Assembly: GCA_963825585.1 (NCBI GenBank)
Contig: CAWGTX010000009.1
Coordinates: 1 to 64,000 of the forward strand
Reading direction: 5' to 3'
Length of the DNA: 64,000 nucleotides
Source of the DNA: JAOUGY01 sp963825585
GTDB taxonomy: Bacteria; Actinomycetota; Acidimicrobiia; Spongiisociales; ZC4RG35
The notes under the pieces are model-generated. The model worked only from the letters and a program-made list of their open reading frames with translations, ran no database searches and was not told the origin of the DNA. This document shows positions 1 through 8,550 of this stretch, piece by piece (position 1 is the first letter of the stretch; each line of letters begins with the position of its first letter). The position numbers were made by a program, and so were the translations under genes.

Positions 1-240
1 GAACCCGATGAAGACAAGATCGGGCGCTTCGTGACCGCTCACGGCGACGGGCGGCGGGTCTTCGGAATCGCCGCCGGCGTCGGGGTCTTGTTCGTGACCG
101 GAATCAGCTTCGCCTCGGTCATCTCTCTCGGAATACTCCTGGCGGCGTACCTGTGGGCGTTGGTGGCCCTGGTTCAGTCGACGGCTGAGTCCGCGGATGG
201 CGACGGAGCCACCCGCCGACACGAGCCTGCCAAGACCTGA
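1..240 (+). CDS. small membrane protein, 5' end probably outside the window
   Basis: The frame is open from base 1 to the TGA at 238-240, so the real start may lie upstream. The first start inside the window is the GTG at 31 (69 residues). From that GTG, residues 10-49 are almost wholly hydrophobic and could form one or two membrane helices; the tail is polar and charged. I do not recognise a family. It runs in the same direction as the hydrolase that begins 133 bp downstream. Confidence 0.45.
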   Translation, partial: EPDEDKIGRFVTAHGDGRRVFGIAAGVGVLFVTGISFASVISLGILLAAYLWALVALVQSTAESADGDGATRRHEPAKT

Positions 241-373
241 CGGGTCGGAATAGAACAACCGCCACGCCCTGCCGCGGCCCGGGGCGCATCCTGGGTGACG
301 TGCACGGCAGGCACTACTACCCTCAGCGAGAGGGTCGCTTGCCCTCGAGATCGGCCGCTTCGAGGAGGAACCA

Positions 374-2419
374 GTGGACATAGGTGAGCTCGCCACGATG
401 GTGGCGCGAAGATCGTCCGCCACCGGCACGGCTGTGGCGCTCGTTGGCCTCCCCGATACGTTTCAACGGACGCTGATGACGCGAAGCGACCTCGACCAGG
501 CGATCGTCACGGGTCTGAGCTTCACGCTTACCCAGGCGTTTGCGACGGGTATCCAGTCGTTGCTGCAGTCGGGAGCGCTATTGGCGTCGGGTGGAGCCGA
601 AACCGCGACCCGGGCCGACGTCGAGCGGTGGAGCCGCGCCGCAATCGCAACCGATCTGGCGGCCGCTGCGGGCGGGTTGGGGCTTCGATGGCTCCTCCGG
701 CAGAAGCCCGGCGAGAAGCTGACCAGGGCAACGTTGCGAACCACGAGCCAGGCGGTCGCCGTGACTGGAGCCGCTGGCGCCGCGATCGGCGTGATCCAGG
801 AGGCGTACGACCTCGAGGTGAGCTGGCGTTCGGCAATGACCTCCTCCGCCATCGCGGGTGCCGTTGCCGCCGAGCGCGAGTGGGATCGCCGGCGGCGGGA
901 GGCGCTCCTCGAGGAGCAGGGGATGAGGGTCTCGGAGATCTCCCCGTCGAAGTCCTATGCCATGGGTGTGGGCATCTCCATTGGAGCGACGCTTGTCGGC
1001 AAGCTCGAGAGCACCATCGCCGAGCGAGTTACCCATGGTGCCTCGCGTTTCCTCCCTGGCGGGGAGCTCTTGTGGCGTCCGGTCGGTCATGCCGCATCGT
1101 TGGGTGTCTTGTTGTCGGGGGTTCGAGCGGCATCGCAGCGTGTGTTCCGGATGATCGAAGGTCAGCAGTTCGCCGTGGAACCGGCGATCGACGTGCCTCC
1201 CCTCCAGCCGGAGGTGAGTGGAGGCCCCGGAAGCTCGGTCGACTTCCGGACGCTGTCCAAGATGGGCAGGCGGTTCGTCTGGACTCTCAGGACACCCGAC
1301 ATCATCCAGACCGTCACCGGCGAACCGGCGGTTGCGACCCCGATCCGGGTCTATGTCGGTCTCGAGAGCGCAGCTACCGAGGAAGAACGGGTGGCGCTCG
1401 CAGTTGAAGAGCTGGAGCGAACCGGCGCGTTCGACCGTGCATGGCTGATGATCACCACGCCAACAGGTACCGGATACGGTAACTACGCCGCCGCTGGCAC
1501 GCTGGAGTTTCTGACTAGAGGTGATTGCGCCAACGTGGTGATGCAATATGCCGCCCGGCCGTCACCCATCTCGCTCGATCGTGTCTCGGACGGACGCAGC
1601 CAGGTGCGGATGCTGGTTGATGCCATCAAGGCCAAGCTCGACCAACGACCCGGAAGTCGCCGACCGCGGGTGATGATGTTCGGAGAGAGCCTTGGCGCGT
1701 GGTCGAGCCAAGACGCTTTCATGGGCCAGGGAAGCCAGGGTCTCATCGATGCAGGCATCGACCACGCGATCTGGATCGGAACACCGATGGAAAGCAAGTG
1801 GAAGGATCAGGTGCTGGGTCCGGACCGCTCCGAGTTGGACGCCACAACGATCGGAGTCTTCAACGACATCTCCGAGTGGCGGGCTCTCGACGCATCGGCA
1901 AGAAAAGACATCCGCTACGTCATGATCACCCACTACAACGATGGTGTGGCAGTGTTTGGCCCCCCGCTGGCCGTTCAGGCACCCGAGTGGCTCGCCGACC
2001 CTGATGCCCGACCCCCGACAGTCCCCCGGTCACAGCGCTGGATCCCCGTGACGAGCTTCGTACAAGGACTCATCGACAACAAGAACGCCGCCAGGGTGGT
2101 GCCGGGGGTGTTCGCCGCCGAGGGCCACGATTATCGAGCCGATCTGGTGCCGTTCTTCGATGCGGTCCTCGGATTCGGTGTCTCCGAAGAGCGGAAGACC
2201 GCCATCGTCAGAGCCCTCGAGACCGAGGAGTCACGCCGTACCCGATGGATCAAGGCTCGGGGCAAGGTCGGGGAGAGCATGGCATCTGTCATCCTCGACA
2301 AGGTTCGCGACCAGGATCCAGAGGTGTTCGCAGCGGCGGTTCGCGCCGTGGGGCAGGACTTCGTTGCAGAGGATTTCCAGGACACCGACGGCGGCGTGGG
2401 TCCCTCCGACGCGGGCTAG
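374..2419 (+). CDS. Abhydrolase_9 (DUF2319) family alpha/beta-hydrolase, membrane-associated
   Basis: 681 residues. The C-terminal half carries the Abhydrolase_9 pattern: a GTGYGNYAAAGTLEFL segment, then a nucleophile elbow FGESLGAW with Ser at about residue 439. The N-terminal half (about residues 1-280) has several alanine-rich hydrophobic stretches that suit membrane helices, the usual build of this family, whose substrate is not known. The start is the GTG at 374, chosen because GAGGAGG lies just upstream. The C-terminal 80 residues are charged and helical. The family is common in actinobacteria. Family assignment is firm; substrate and physiological role are unknown. Confidence 0.8.
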   Translation: MDIGELATMVARRSSATGTAVALVGLPDTFQRTLMTRSDLDQAIVTGLSFTLTQAFATGIQSLLQSGALLASGGAETATRADVERWSRAAIATDLAAAAGGLGLRWLLRQKPGEKLTRATLRTTSQAVAVTGAAGAAIGVIQEAYDLEVSWRSAMTSSAIAGAVAAEREWDRRRREALLEEQGMRVSEISPSKSYAMGVGISIGATLVGKLESTIAERVTHGASRFLPGGELLWRPVGHAASLGVLLSGVRAASQRVFRMIEGQQFAVEPAIDVPPLQPEVSGGPGSSVDFRTLSKMGRRFVWTLRTPDIIQTVTGEPAVATPIRVYVGLESAATEEERVALAVEELERTGAFDRAWLMITTPTGTGYGNYAAAGTLEFLTRGDCANVVMQYAARPSPISLDRVSDGRSQVRMLVDAIKAKLDQRPGSRRPRVMMFGESLGAWSSQDAFMGQGSQGLIDAGIDHAIWIGTPMESKWKDQVLGPDRSELDATTIGVFNDISEWRALDASARKDIRYVMITHYNDGVAVFGPPLAVQAPEWLADPDARPPTVPRSQRWIPVTSFVQGLIDNKNAARVVPGVFAAEGHDYRADLVPFFDAVLGFGVSEERKTAIVRALETEESRRTRWIKARGKVGESMASVILDKVRDQDPEVFAAAVRAVGQDFVAEDFQDTDGGVGPSDAG

Positions 2420-3187
2420 ACGCAAGACGGAACGCCCGATCGTGCTCATCGTCGATCAGGAGTCCAAGCGCCGCCCGTCGCCAGCGCGCCCAATTCGATC
2501 ATCTCCCGATCTCATCCAGCGTTTCCACCAGTGAGGATCGGGCCGCACCCGAGGTGGGTCTGGATGCTGATGACCCTGGTGGCGCCTTCGTCAACCCTGG
2601 GCCAGCAGTCGTGCAGTTCGTTGCAGCCACGCGGTGCCGGTGGTGACTGGGAACTGGCGCCATGGGACTCATCCAGCAGCTCAGGCATTGGTTGATGGGC
2701 AACGGACATCAATGGAGCATGCAGGTTCGGACAGGTGGCGCGCTGCATGAAGTCGATCCCACGAGCGGTGAAATCCTCCCGCTGCAAGCCCTCGAACAAC
2801 CCGGCCAACACCAAGCCGATCCGTTCCAGGCGGATCTCGGCGATCGCCGTCTGATCCTCCGAGAGGCGGGCGGCGAACTCGGGACGATCTCGGAACGAGG
2901 CGCCTTCGCCTACCGCATGACCGAGGCGTCGAGGAGGAAGTCCAACTGGATGCATCGAGGTCGCTGACACCAGTGACTTCCGTCGTTGTCGAAACTGGCG
3001 ACGCCGCGCGGTGGGGATTGGCACGGATTCAGCTGACGCGGAACCAGGTCGCTATTACATCAGCATTTCGGTGTGCGTGGCCGTTCGACGGCTCTTCTGT
3101 CGAGGGGGAGGGCCAGCAAGATGATGGCGCGACGCCGGGGTTGGGAATGCGCCGCGCCATCATCCGCTTCTGCGAGTCTCAGTCCGC
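2420..3187. other. 768-bp stretch without a confident gene
   Basis: Two overlapping open frames exist: one on the minus strand (2512-3024, 170 residues) and one on the plus strand (2662-2967, 101 residues). Neither has a recognisable domain. The minus-strand frame has a fairly protein-like middle (LSEDQTAIAEIRLERIGLVL) but Arg/Pro-rich ends. It may be the remains of a decayed gene. I see no repeat or RNA. Confidence 0.4.
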
Positions 3188-3562
3188 TCAGGCGAGCAGC
3201 TTCGCCTTCTGGGCGGCGAACTCGGCCTCGGACAGCACGCCCTCCGACTGCAGCCGGCTCAGCTTCTGCAGTTCGTCGGCGGTCGAGACGCTTGCGGCAT
3301 CCCGGATGTAGGCACGGGCAGCCTGGTCCTGTTGTTGAGCCACAGCCATGCTGCGTTGCGCCATGCCATCGCCATTCACGATCAGATAGGCGATCACACC
3401 CAACCAGGGCAAGACGATCACGAAGAACACCCAGATGGCCTTGGCGAAACCACCCATGTCATGGTTGCGGAAGATGTCCATGATGACTGAGAAGACCACG
3501 GTGATCCACGCAATCCACAGAAACAGCATGAGCATGGTCCAGAACAAGTCGAGCAGCGGCAT
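3188..3562 (-). CDS. PLDc_N and SHOCT domain protein
   Basis: 124 residues. Two hydrophobic helices at about residues 5-28 and 40-63, with the NHDMGGFAKAIWVFFVIVLP pattern, match the phospholipase-D nuclease N-terminal (PLDc_N) membrane module, which has no catalytic residues. After a glutamine-rich linker the last 30 residues (LQKLSRLQSEGVLSEAEFAA) are a SHOCT motif, a short C-terminal oligomerisation or regulatory helix pair. This two-module arrangement is common in actinobacteria. Function unknown; a small membrane-anchored adaptor is plausible. Confidence 0.85.
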   Translation of the reverse strand: MPLLDLFWTMLMLFLWIAWITVVFSVIMDIFRNHDMGGFAKAIWVFFVIVLPWLGVIAYLIVNGDGMAQRSMAVAQQQDQAARAYIRDAASVSTADELQKLSRLQSEGVLSEAEFAAQKAKLLA

Positions 3563-3692
3563 AGTCTCTCTCTCTCGGTCGCTTTCGTTTCCCCTGAGAC
3601 CACGGACTCGGCGGCGAAGCCAACCCGCACGATGTCATCGATCGCTCCGAGGCCCTCGGGATCCCAATCGGCGAGGATGCTAGTGCATCGCC

Positions 3693-3714
3693 GCATTATC
3701 TACGCATTATCTAC
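3693..3714. repeat. tandem 11-bp direct repeat
   Basis: GCATTATCTAC occurs twice with no gap (3693-3703 and 3704-3714), ending where the IS630-like remnant begins. It could be a trace of insertion or slippage; IS630 elements duplicate only TA, so it is not their normal target duplication. Confidence 0.6.
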
Positions 3715-3720
3715 CTGCGT

Positions 3721-3855
3721 GTGATTAGGTGGTGGTGCGGGTTGCTGATGGTGTGGACTGTGCCGGTGGTGGGGTTGACCGATGAGGAGTGTGCCGAACT
3801 GGAACGGCGGGTGCGGGCGCATACGACACCGCAGCGGACGGTGAAACGGGCTCGG
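3721..3855 (+). pseudogene. IS630-family transposase, N-terminal remnant
   Basis: From a GTG at 3721 (or the ATG at 3750) the frame gives GLTDEECAELERRVRAHTTP followed by QRTVKRAR. This is the hallmark N-terminus of IS630-family transposases (LTxEErxELErrvrxrTtpQR). The match stops at about 3855, after about 35 matching residues of a protein normally near 350 residues; the rest of the open frame runs antisense to the IS1380 remnant. The helix-turn-helix core and the DDE domain are missing, so it is dead. Confidence 0.65.
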
Positions 3856-4122
3856 GTGCCGGCCGAACAACCGGTCCTGGGATGCAAGCATTTCGATGTC
3901 GGCACAGGGATCGCCGCCACCGGCCAGCATCAACATGGTCTGGACAAGTACCCGACCCCGGTCATGGACCGGCCGTCGACCCCTTCCAGCCGACCGCCTC
4001 GACAGTGCCGAACCGACACCCATCCGATCGGCGAAACGACCCAACGCATGCAGGCCGACATCAGCCACCACCTGGCCGCCGCCCGCTTCCACAACCACGT
4101 TCTCGGTGCTGGTAGCGTTCAT
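3856..4122 (-). pseudogene. IS1380-family transposase, N-terminal remnant
   Basis: From the ATG at 4122 the minus strand reads MNATSTENVVVEAGGGQVVA, then a QTMLMLAGGGDPCADIEMLA segment. This is typical of the start of IS1380-group (DDE_Tnp_1) transposases, in which an LMLAAGGD-DIExL motif precedes the catalytic domain. Similarity ends near 3856 at the junction with the IS630 remnant, so about 90 of the usual 430-460 residues remain and all catalytic residues are lost. Confidence 0.65.
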
Positions 4123-4131
4123 CTCAGAGAT

Positions 4132-4190
4132 GCCCTTCTGGTTGGGGTCTTGCATGTGTCGCAACACGCAGTATCCCGAGCCAGAAGGGC
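4132..4190. repeat. 10-bp perfect inverted repeat upstream of the IS1380 remnant
   Basis: GCCCTTCTGG (4132-4141) and CCAGAAGGGC (4181-4190) are perfect inverted copies separated by 39 bp. They sit just upstream of the transposase start, in the place expected for the promoter or terminal region of the element. They could be an operator or a repeated terminal motif. Confidence 0.5.
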
Positions 4191-4508
4191 CATTTCGCGG
4201 ATTCACCCCCACACGATCGCACCAACCCGTGAAGGATCGGGGCTAGTCCCGGCACGCCGTGCGCGGTCAACAGGGCCATGGACGATCGCTCGTCGATCGC
4301 GGTTCGTTCTCGCGCTCGGACGCACTCGTCGAGTCGAGGGAGCACCATGCCGACATGAGGGCATGCTCGACGCACCGCTTCACGTCACAGCGGCCGGCTC
4401 GGAGCACGACGTCCAGCGAACCCGAGGCGGAACCTGAACCGGGCAGGTCTCTGCAGCTGGACCCACCCGATCACCTCGCATGACCGTTCGCGACGGTTCT
4501 CGTGCCGA
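4191..4508. other. 318-bp stretch without a recognisable gene
   Basis: Only overlapping short frames with no family resemblance occur. The left side may still belong to the end of the decayed IS1380 element; the right side is the 3' flank of the YihY-type gene. No hairpin terminator or RNA was seen. Confidence 0.4.
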
Positions 4509-5459
4509 TCAATCGCTCGTTGGCTCCGAACCGCGCACCGAGCTCGCGACCAGCGTCTTCGTGAGCTGAGCGCCTGCCAGGGCCACCTGGGAGAGCACGT
4601 AGACGAGGGTGAGAAGCAGGACCAGCCCACCCGCCGCACCTTCGACCGATGACGTGCCAAAACGCTCCAGGTACGCGCCAACCGCCTTCGTTGCCAGCCA
4701 CCCCGTGACGGCCACGGCGGCTCCGCCGATCGTGGCCGCCCGCCACGGGACCTCCACTCGAGGCAGGAGCCGGTACATCACGGCGAGCGCCCCGCCGACG
4801 GCCACCAAGGATCCGATTCGACTAATCACAGTGAGCAAGGGTGCGGACACCGCCTCGAGGTTCAACAAGTCGGTAATCGAGGCGATCACCGTCCCCAGGA
4901 TCAGCGACAGGAGGACTGCGGAGGCAAATACCAGCACGAGAAGAAACAAGAAGAGGCGACGCCGCAGCGTCCTTCTGATTCCCACCTGGACGGGTACACC
5001 GAAGATCACGTTTAGGGCGTCCTGGAATGCCGCGAGTAGCAGCGAAGCCGAGAACACCAGTGCGCCGATGCCCAACAGTCCCAGCGAGGAGCCCATCCCG
5101 GCCTTGGCGAGCTGACCTGAAGCGGCTTCGGCCATCAAGGCGGCCTCCTCAACCCCCAACACCCCCTCCAGGACCTGCGCTACCGTGGATCTCACCTCCT
5201 CCTGGCTGAATGCGAACCCGGCAATGGCGATCGACAAAGCCAGGAAGGGGACAACCCCGAAGAGGGCGTAGTACGCGAGACCTGCCCCCAATCGGATGGT
5301 CCGATCTGCCCGCCAGGAGTCGTACGTCTCGTCGACCACGGCGATCAGCCGCGACGTTCGGGCCCGAGTGGCCAACTCTCCAAACCAACGCCCAATCGAT
5401 GAGTTCGACACGGTGGTACATCTTCGCAGGTCCGCCGGATCACGCCTGGACAGTCCCAT
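4509..5459 (-). CDS. YihY/BrkB-family inner membrane protein
   Basis: 316 residues. After about 45 polar residues there is a long loop with DRTIRLGAGLAYYALFGVVP, the signature N-terminal region of the YihY/BrkB (formerly RNase BN) family. About six membrane helices follow, including FLALSIAIAGF, LGLLGIGALVFSASLLLAAF and LVLLLTLVYVLSQVALAGAQ, and then a short charged tail. The family was once misannotated as ribonuclease BN; its true role is unclear. ATG at 5459 gives the longest form; a later start is possible because the first 15 residues are not conserved-looking. Confidence 0.88.
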   Translation of the reverse strand: MGLSRRDPADLRRCTTVSNSSIGRWFGELATRARTSRLIAVVDETYDSWRADRTIRLGAGLAYYALFGVVPFLALSIAIAGFAFSQEEVRSTVAQVLEGVLGVEEAALMAEAASGQLAKAGMGSSLGLLGIGALVFSASLLLAAFQDALNVIFGVPVQVGIRRTLRRRLFLFLLVLVFASAVLLSLILGTVIASITDLLNLEAVSAPLLTVISRIGSLVAVGGALAVMYRLLPRVEVPWRAATIGGAAVAVTGWLATKAVGAYLERFGTSSVEGAAGGLVLLLTLVYVLSQVALAGAQLTKTLVASSVRGSEPTSD

Positions 5460-5763
5460 CGATAGTCGTTCTTCCTTCGGATGTGGGCGACCGCCTGCGA
5501 TCTCGGCCGGGCCCGCCTTCCGACTGCTGCTGTCGGCCCGTCCTCTGTGCCAGCTCTCGTTGTGCTCCGGCGCCGCGCTCCCGGGCGGGCTGATCGTTCT
5601 CGCGTCATCGATCTCGGCCTCGTGTTTTCTCGAATCTGTCCGGTGTCGTCAACGACGTCTCGGACTTGGTGATCGTGGCGCTGCCTCGGCCGGTGCCGAT
5701 TCGATTGACGGCGATTGCGATCCGTCGACGTGACCGGCGCAACGCATCGGGCGACCCGGTGCG
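5460..5763. other. 304-bp gap, no gene recognised
   Basis: It lies between the start of the YihY-type gene and the end of the ion channel gene, both on the minus strand, so it should hold the promoter of the former. Short plus-strand frames show no domain. No repeat or hairpin stands out. Confidence 0.4.
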
Positions 5764-6498
5764 TCAGGGGTTGCCGGCGTCACGGGGTGATGGCTCTTGA
5801 TCGGTGTCCGGACCTCCCCCCTGGCCCCCAACCATCGATCCCACGAGATAGGCGACCAAGACGACGAGGAAGATCTGTCCGATGAGGGTCTCCATGATCA
5901 CCAGGACTCGTCCCAAATCGGTAGCGGGTGTGAGGTCGCCATAGCCCAGTGTGAGCATCGTCACGAAGCTGAAATAGAGGTAGTCGCTGGCCTCGGTGGA
6001 CGGGCCCTGGGCGAAGAAGGGGTTGGTGGTCAAGAGGTCGAGCGCCCCGTACAGGAAACTGAAGAAGAGACCCAATTCGAGATAGGCACAGAGGGCTGCA
6101 GCCACGTCGGCGAACTCGAATTCGCGCCGTTGAAATATCCGACGCACCAGCAGCGGCGGACCGATCCCGACCACGCACCCTATGGCGGCGATGCTGAAGG
6201 CAATACCGCTCGAGACAGTCGTCACACTGGCCCAGGTGATGATGGCAACCGCCGCAACGCCGACGACGAGCATCATCCGAAAGCCCGGCAGGCCGGCCCC
6301 GACCGACCGCATCGTTGTGAGCACGATGGCCACTGCCAGCGCGAACGTGACGAGTCTCAAGAGTCGGCTGGATGAGGAGAAAGGTGCCAACACCACGAGC
6401 GCGAGCAGTTCAGTGAAGAGCACACCGAACTTGTCGGTTGGGGGTCCACCCACCAACGGCAGCTTCATACGTTTTCCAACGGCCACGCTCGTCCTCAC
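5764..6498 (-). CDS. ion channel family protein (two-helix potassium channel pore)
   Basis: 244 residues. Five to six hydrophobic helices fill residues 20-150. A pore loop FVTMLTLGYGDLTPAT follows, with the selectivity filter TLGYGD in place of the classic TVGYGD, and then the inner helix LIGQIFLVVLVAYLVGSMVG. This is the Ion_trans_2 (PF07885) pore. There is no C-terminal RCK/TrkA-N domain; the chain ends 20 residues after the last helix. A potassium-selective pore is likely from the filter; gating is unknown. The start is the ATG at 6498; a later ATG (MKLPLVGG) is also possible. Confidence 0.88.
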   Translation of the reverse strand: MRTSVAVGKRMKLPLVGGPPTDKFGVLFTELLALVVLAPFSSSSRLLRLVTFALAVAIVLTTMRSVGAGLPGFRMMLVVGVAAVAIITWASVTTVSSGIAFSIAAIGCVVGIGPPLLVRRIFQRREFEFADVAAALCAYLELGLFFSFLYGALDLLTTNPFFAQGPSTEASDYLYFSFVTMLTLGYGDLTPATDLGRVLVIMETLIGQIFLVVLVAYLVGSMVGGQGGGPDTDQEPSPRDAGNP

Positions 6499-6606
6499 TT
6501 CACTTCGCTGTCGAGTCCTCCTCAGGCGACATCGATGCTGAATGGTGTTCGACGTCAGAGCGGCTGAATCTAGTGCTCACTGGCAAGGGCTGGTTCGATT
6601 CGCGCC

Positions 6607-6912
6607 ATGCGTCCGGACTTGGGTCTCGGCACCGTTGTGCTCGCACAACCGTTCGAGGGCGGTAGCCATCCCACGCTCGCCTGGGAGCCGGTGTCGGGTG
6701 CGTCCAGCTACTGGTTGGTCGTCCGGGATGGGGACGGCGAGGCCTACTGGGCGTGGAGTGGTTCCGCCACATCGGTCCGGTTGGGCGCCGGAGAGCGCGC
6801 CGTTCTGAACCAAACCGCGGCGCTGGACGAGGAGATGAGCTGGACCGTGATGGCATTCGACCAGAACAACACCCTCATCGCACTGACCGACGTGTCGACA
6901 GTCACCCCATGA
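6607..6912 (+). CDS. small protein with fibronectin-III-like fold
   Basis: 101 residues. The core HPTLAWEPVSGASSYWLVVR, with a later MSWTVMAFDQNNTLIALTD, follows the pattern of a lone fibronectin type III beta-sandwich (PxLxWxxxxGAxxYxLxV). There is no signal peptide or second domain. It lies immediately outside the left att-like repeat at 6952. It may be a free-standing domain or the end of a broken larger protein. No function can be given. Confidence 0.5.
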   Translation: MRPDLGLGTVVLAQPFEGGSHPTLAWEPVSGASSYWLVVRDGDGEAYWAWSGSATSVRLGAGERAVLNQTAALDEEMSWTVMAFDQNNTLIALTDVSTVTP

Positions 6913-6951
6913 AGCTCGTGCTCCGGTGCGGGGTTTGAAATCCGATCACGT

Positions 6952-6997
6952 GGTGGCCCCGCGGGACTCGACCCCACAACCGACGGGTAAATGCCCC
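6952..6997 (-). repeat. att-like remnant: diverged copy of the tRNA-Lys 3' half
   Basis: This segment matches the minus-strand tRNA-Lys at 19221-19293 from its 3' end to the anticodon loop in the same orientation. About 41 of 47 aligned columns agree, with two 1-bp gaps; the shared block GGGACTCGA plus CCCACAACC is intact. The match stops abruptly beyond the anticodon loop. A 3'-half tRNA copy is what integration of a tRNA-targeting element leaves at its far end. Confidence 0.6.
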
Positions 6998-7180
6998 TTC
7001 TGAAGACGTCGCTGACCAGGCGAAACCCACAGAAACCCAGTGAGATCAAGGGTCTCGGCTCTGGTCGCTTCTCGTCATCTTGCGGTGTTTCTCGTCCTCT
7101 CACGGACAAGATACGGACAAGGTGGCGTGTTGCCGGCGAGAGCCCGCACCATTACTCGAGTAGATCGAGCAGCCGCTGGC

Positions 7181-7531
7181 TCAGGCGAGTGGTAGGAGCC
7201 GGACACGGATCCTGGTTTCCTCGATCACGACCACAGCACCCTGTTCGAGCGTGTCGGCTACGTCATCGGGGTTCGCCAGGATCAGGGCGGAGAGCTCGTC
7301 GGCGCGGCGGTTCGACAGCCGACGCATAAGGATCATCGACGGGGCCGATGCACGCTCCTCTGCGAGCAGAGTGCCGAAGTCCGTGTCCGATGAGATGATG
7401 GTCCGCCCACGAGCTCGTGCAGCTTTGAGGATGTCCACATCCGGGGCAGACCTCATGTCCAGGTCGGCCACTTCTCGGCATGGGAGGGGAGCGTTCCGCC
7501 ATCCAACCTGACGCTGGATTCGTCGGTTCAT
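7181..7531 (-). CDS. DUF5615 PIN-like toxin, N-terminus doubtful
   Basis: 116 residues from the ATG at 7531. The C-terminal 85 residues match the DUF5615 (Mut7-C-like PIN) pattern closely: DLDMRSAPDVDILKAARARG, then IISSDTDFGTLLAEE, RRADELSALILAN and GAVVVIEETRIRVRLLPL. The acidic pair in SSDTDFG is the family's likely nuclease site. The first 30 residues do not look like the usual MKFLLDxxLSP start, and fragments that do resemble it lie in another frame, so the 5' end is probably frameshifted. DUF5615 proteins are usually paired with a DUF433 antitoxin; none is seen here. Confidence 0.6.
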   Translation of the reverse strand: MNRRIQRQVGWRNAPLPCREVADLDMRSAPDVDILKAARARGRTIISSDTDFGTLLAEERASAPSMILMRRLSNRRADELSALILANPDDVADTLEQGAVVVIEETRIRVRLLPLA

Positions 7532-7747
7532 CTTCCACCCCCGGCTCTTCGCCGTCACAGCGATCGGGGCCGGCAGCCTGTCCGGCGGTAGCCGCGAGCG
7601 GAACGTGTCGGGGGGTCGTGGGCGGTGACGGGCGACCGACAATCTGGATGACGGCGAGCGCATTCGCCTGGGATGAGGGCCCGGCTCAACCGGTCGCCTT
7701 CGACGTTCTGGCAAAGGCGTGCCGGACATGAGGCAAGGTGGGGCACC

Positions 7748-7789
7748 GACGACGCCGTCGACCTCATGCTCGCCGCTGCCGCCGGTGAA
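7748..7789 (+). pseudogene. inverted fragment resembling a Doc C-terminal motif
   Basis: The plus strand reads DDAVDLMLAAAAGE, close to the segment (DEAVDLVLAVAAGE) that follows the catalytic region in Doc-type toxins. It lies beside the Doc remnant but on the opposite strand, suggesting a small inversion or a chance antisense match. Confidence 0.3.
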
Positions 7790-7799
7790 CCCACCGAAA

Positions 7800-7963
7800 C
7801 CGAGGTAGCTGGCGACCTCGAGTCTGTATCCGTTGAGGATGCAGAACATGCTGAGCGACTGCCATGCCAGCCGTTTGTTCCCGTCCGGTAGGGGATGTTC
7901 TTGGCTGCTCCTGCCCGAGCATCCACACGCACCGATCACCGAATCCCGAGCGAAATCGCTCAT
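7800..7963 (-). pseudogene. Doc (death-on-curing, Fic fold) toxin remnant
   Basis: The minus strand reads HPLPDGNKRLAWQSLSMF followed by CILNGYRLE. This contains the Doc/Fic core HPxPDGNKR with its catalytic His and phosphate-binding loop, followed by the conserved FLxLNGYRL helix. About 20 residues of unrelated sequence precede it and the frame then runs into a glycine-rich non-homologous stretch. A full Doc protein is about 125 residues, so both ends are lost. Doc proteins phosphorylate EF-Tu in known cases; this one cannot be functional. Confidence 0.6.
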
Positions 7964-8005
7964 ATTCGAGACCGCCCGGGATCGGCACGTACGAGTACGC
8001 GTCGG

Positions 8006-8284
8006 TCAGCGTGTCCGGTAGATGTCGCGGCGGTGCCCGACACGGAGCACGATGACTTCTCGCCGGTTGTCGTCGATGCGGTAGAGGATGCGGTAGGTGC
8101 CGCGTCGAGCGCTCCAGACGCCCTCCAGCTCGTTGCGGAGCGGGGCGCCCACTCGCTGCGGGTTGTCGAGCAGCGGTCCGGTGATGAAGTCGATGACAGC
8201 GAACGCCACTGCCTCCGGCAGCGTCTCGCGGATCGCTCGCTCGGCGGGCGCAGTAACGACGATCTCGTACCGGGGTTCGGTCAC
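8006..8284 (-). CDS. RelE/ParE-superfamily toxin
   Basis: 92 residues: YEIVVTAPAERAIRETLPE, a central RVGAPLRNELEGVWSARRGT and the end segment YRILYRIDDNRREVIVLRVG. This is the compact RelE fold, with the GVWSARRGTYRILYRI strand pair and a C-terminal HRRDIYR tail typical of RelE mRNA interferases in actinobacteria. Start ATG at 8284 overlaps the stop of the antitoxin by 4 bp (ATGA), so the pair is translationally coupled, antitoxin first. Confidence 0.88.
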   Translation of the reverse strand: MTEPRYEIVVTAPAERAIRETLPEAVAFAVIDFITGPLLDNPQRVGAPLRNELEGVWSARRGTYRILYRIDDNRREVIVLRVGHRRDIYRTR

Positions 8285-8550
8285 CGGGGCCGGAGAGCCC
8301 TGACGGCGTCGACCCCGCGCACCACGTCGCCTTCGAGATAGGCGCGGTGGGCCTCGACGAGTTCGGCCACCGCATCAGCGTCACCCAGCACCGCAAGGGT
8401 CTCTTCCAGTGATTCGAGGTCTTCGGGGCTGATGAGGACGGCGGCCGGCGTCCCGTTCTTGGTTACTACGACACGCTCGTGGTGTGCTTGGACGCGTTCG
8501 ATGAACTCCGAGAAGCGGTCCCGTACAGTTCGCAACGATTCACTTGACAT
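8281..8550 (-). CDS. Phd/YefM-family antitoxin
   Basis: 89 residues from the ATG at 8550 (SESLRTVRDRFSEFIERVQA). The N-terminal half is the Phd/YefM DNA-binding fold, including ERVVVTKNGTPAAVLISPED; the C-terminal half (LEETLAVLGDADAVAELVEA) is the helix that should wrap the RelE-type partner. An in-frame upstream start at 8595 would add 15 residues lacking family character. First gene of a two-gene module; such antitoxins normally repress their own promoter. The short AT-richer run just upstream (ATTGTGCCACACTC) is a possible operator. Confidence 0.88.
   Translation of the reverse strand: MSSESLRTVRDRFSEFIERVQAHHERVVVTKNGTPAAVLISPEDLESLEETLAVLGDADAVAELVEAHRAYLEGDVVRGVDAVRALRPR

Noticed and set aside
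6952..6997. A second functional tRNA gene
   Set aside because: Only the 3' half is present, with two 1-bp deletions and no acceptor or D-arm 5' side.
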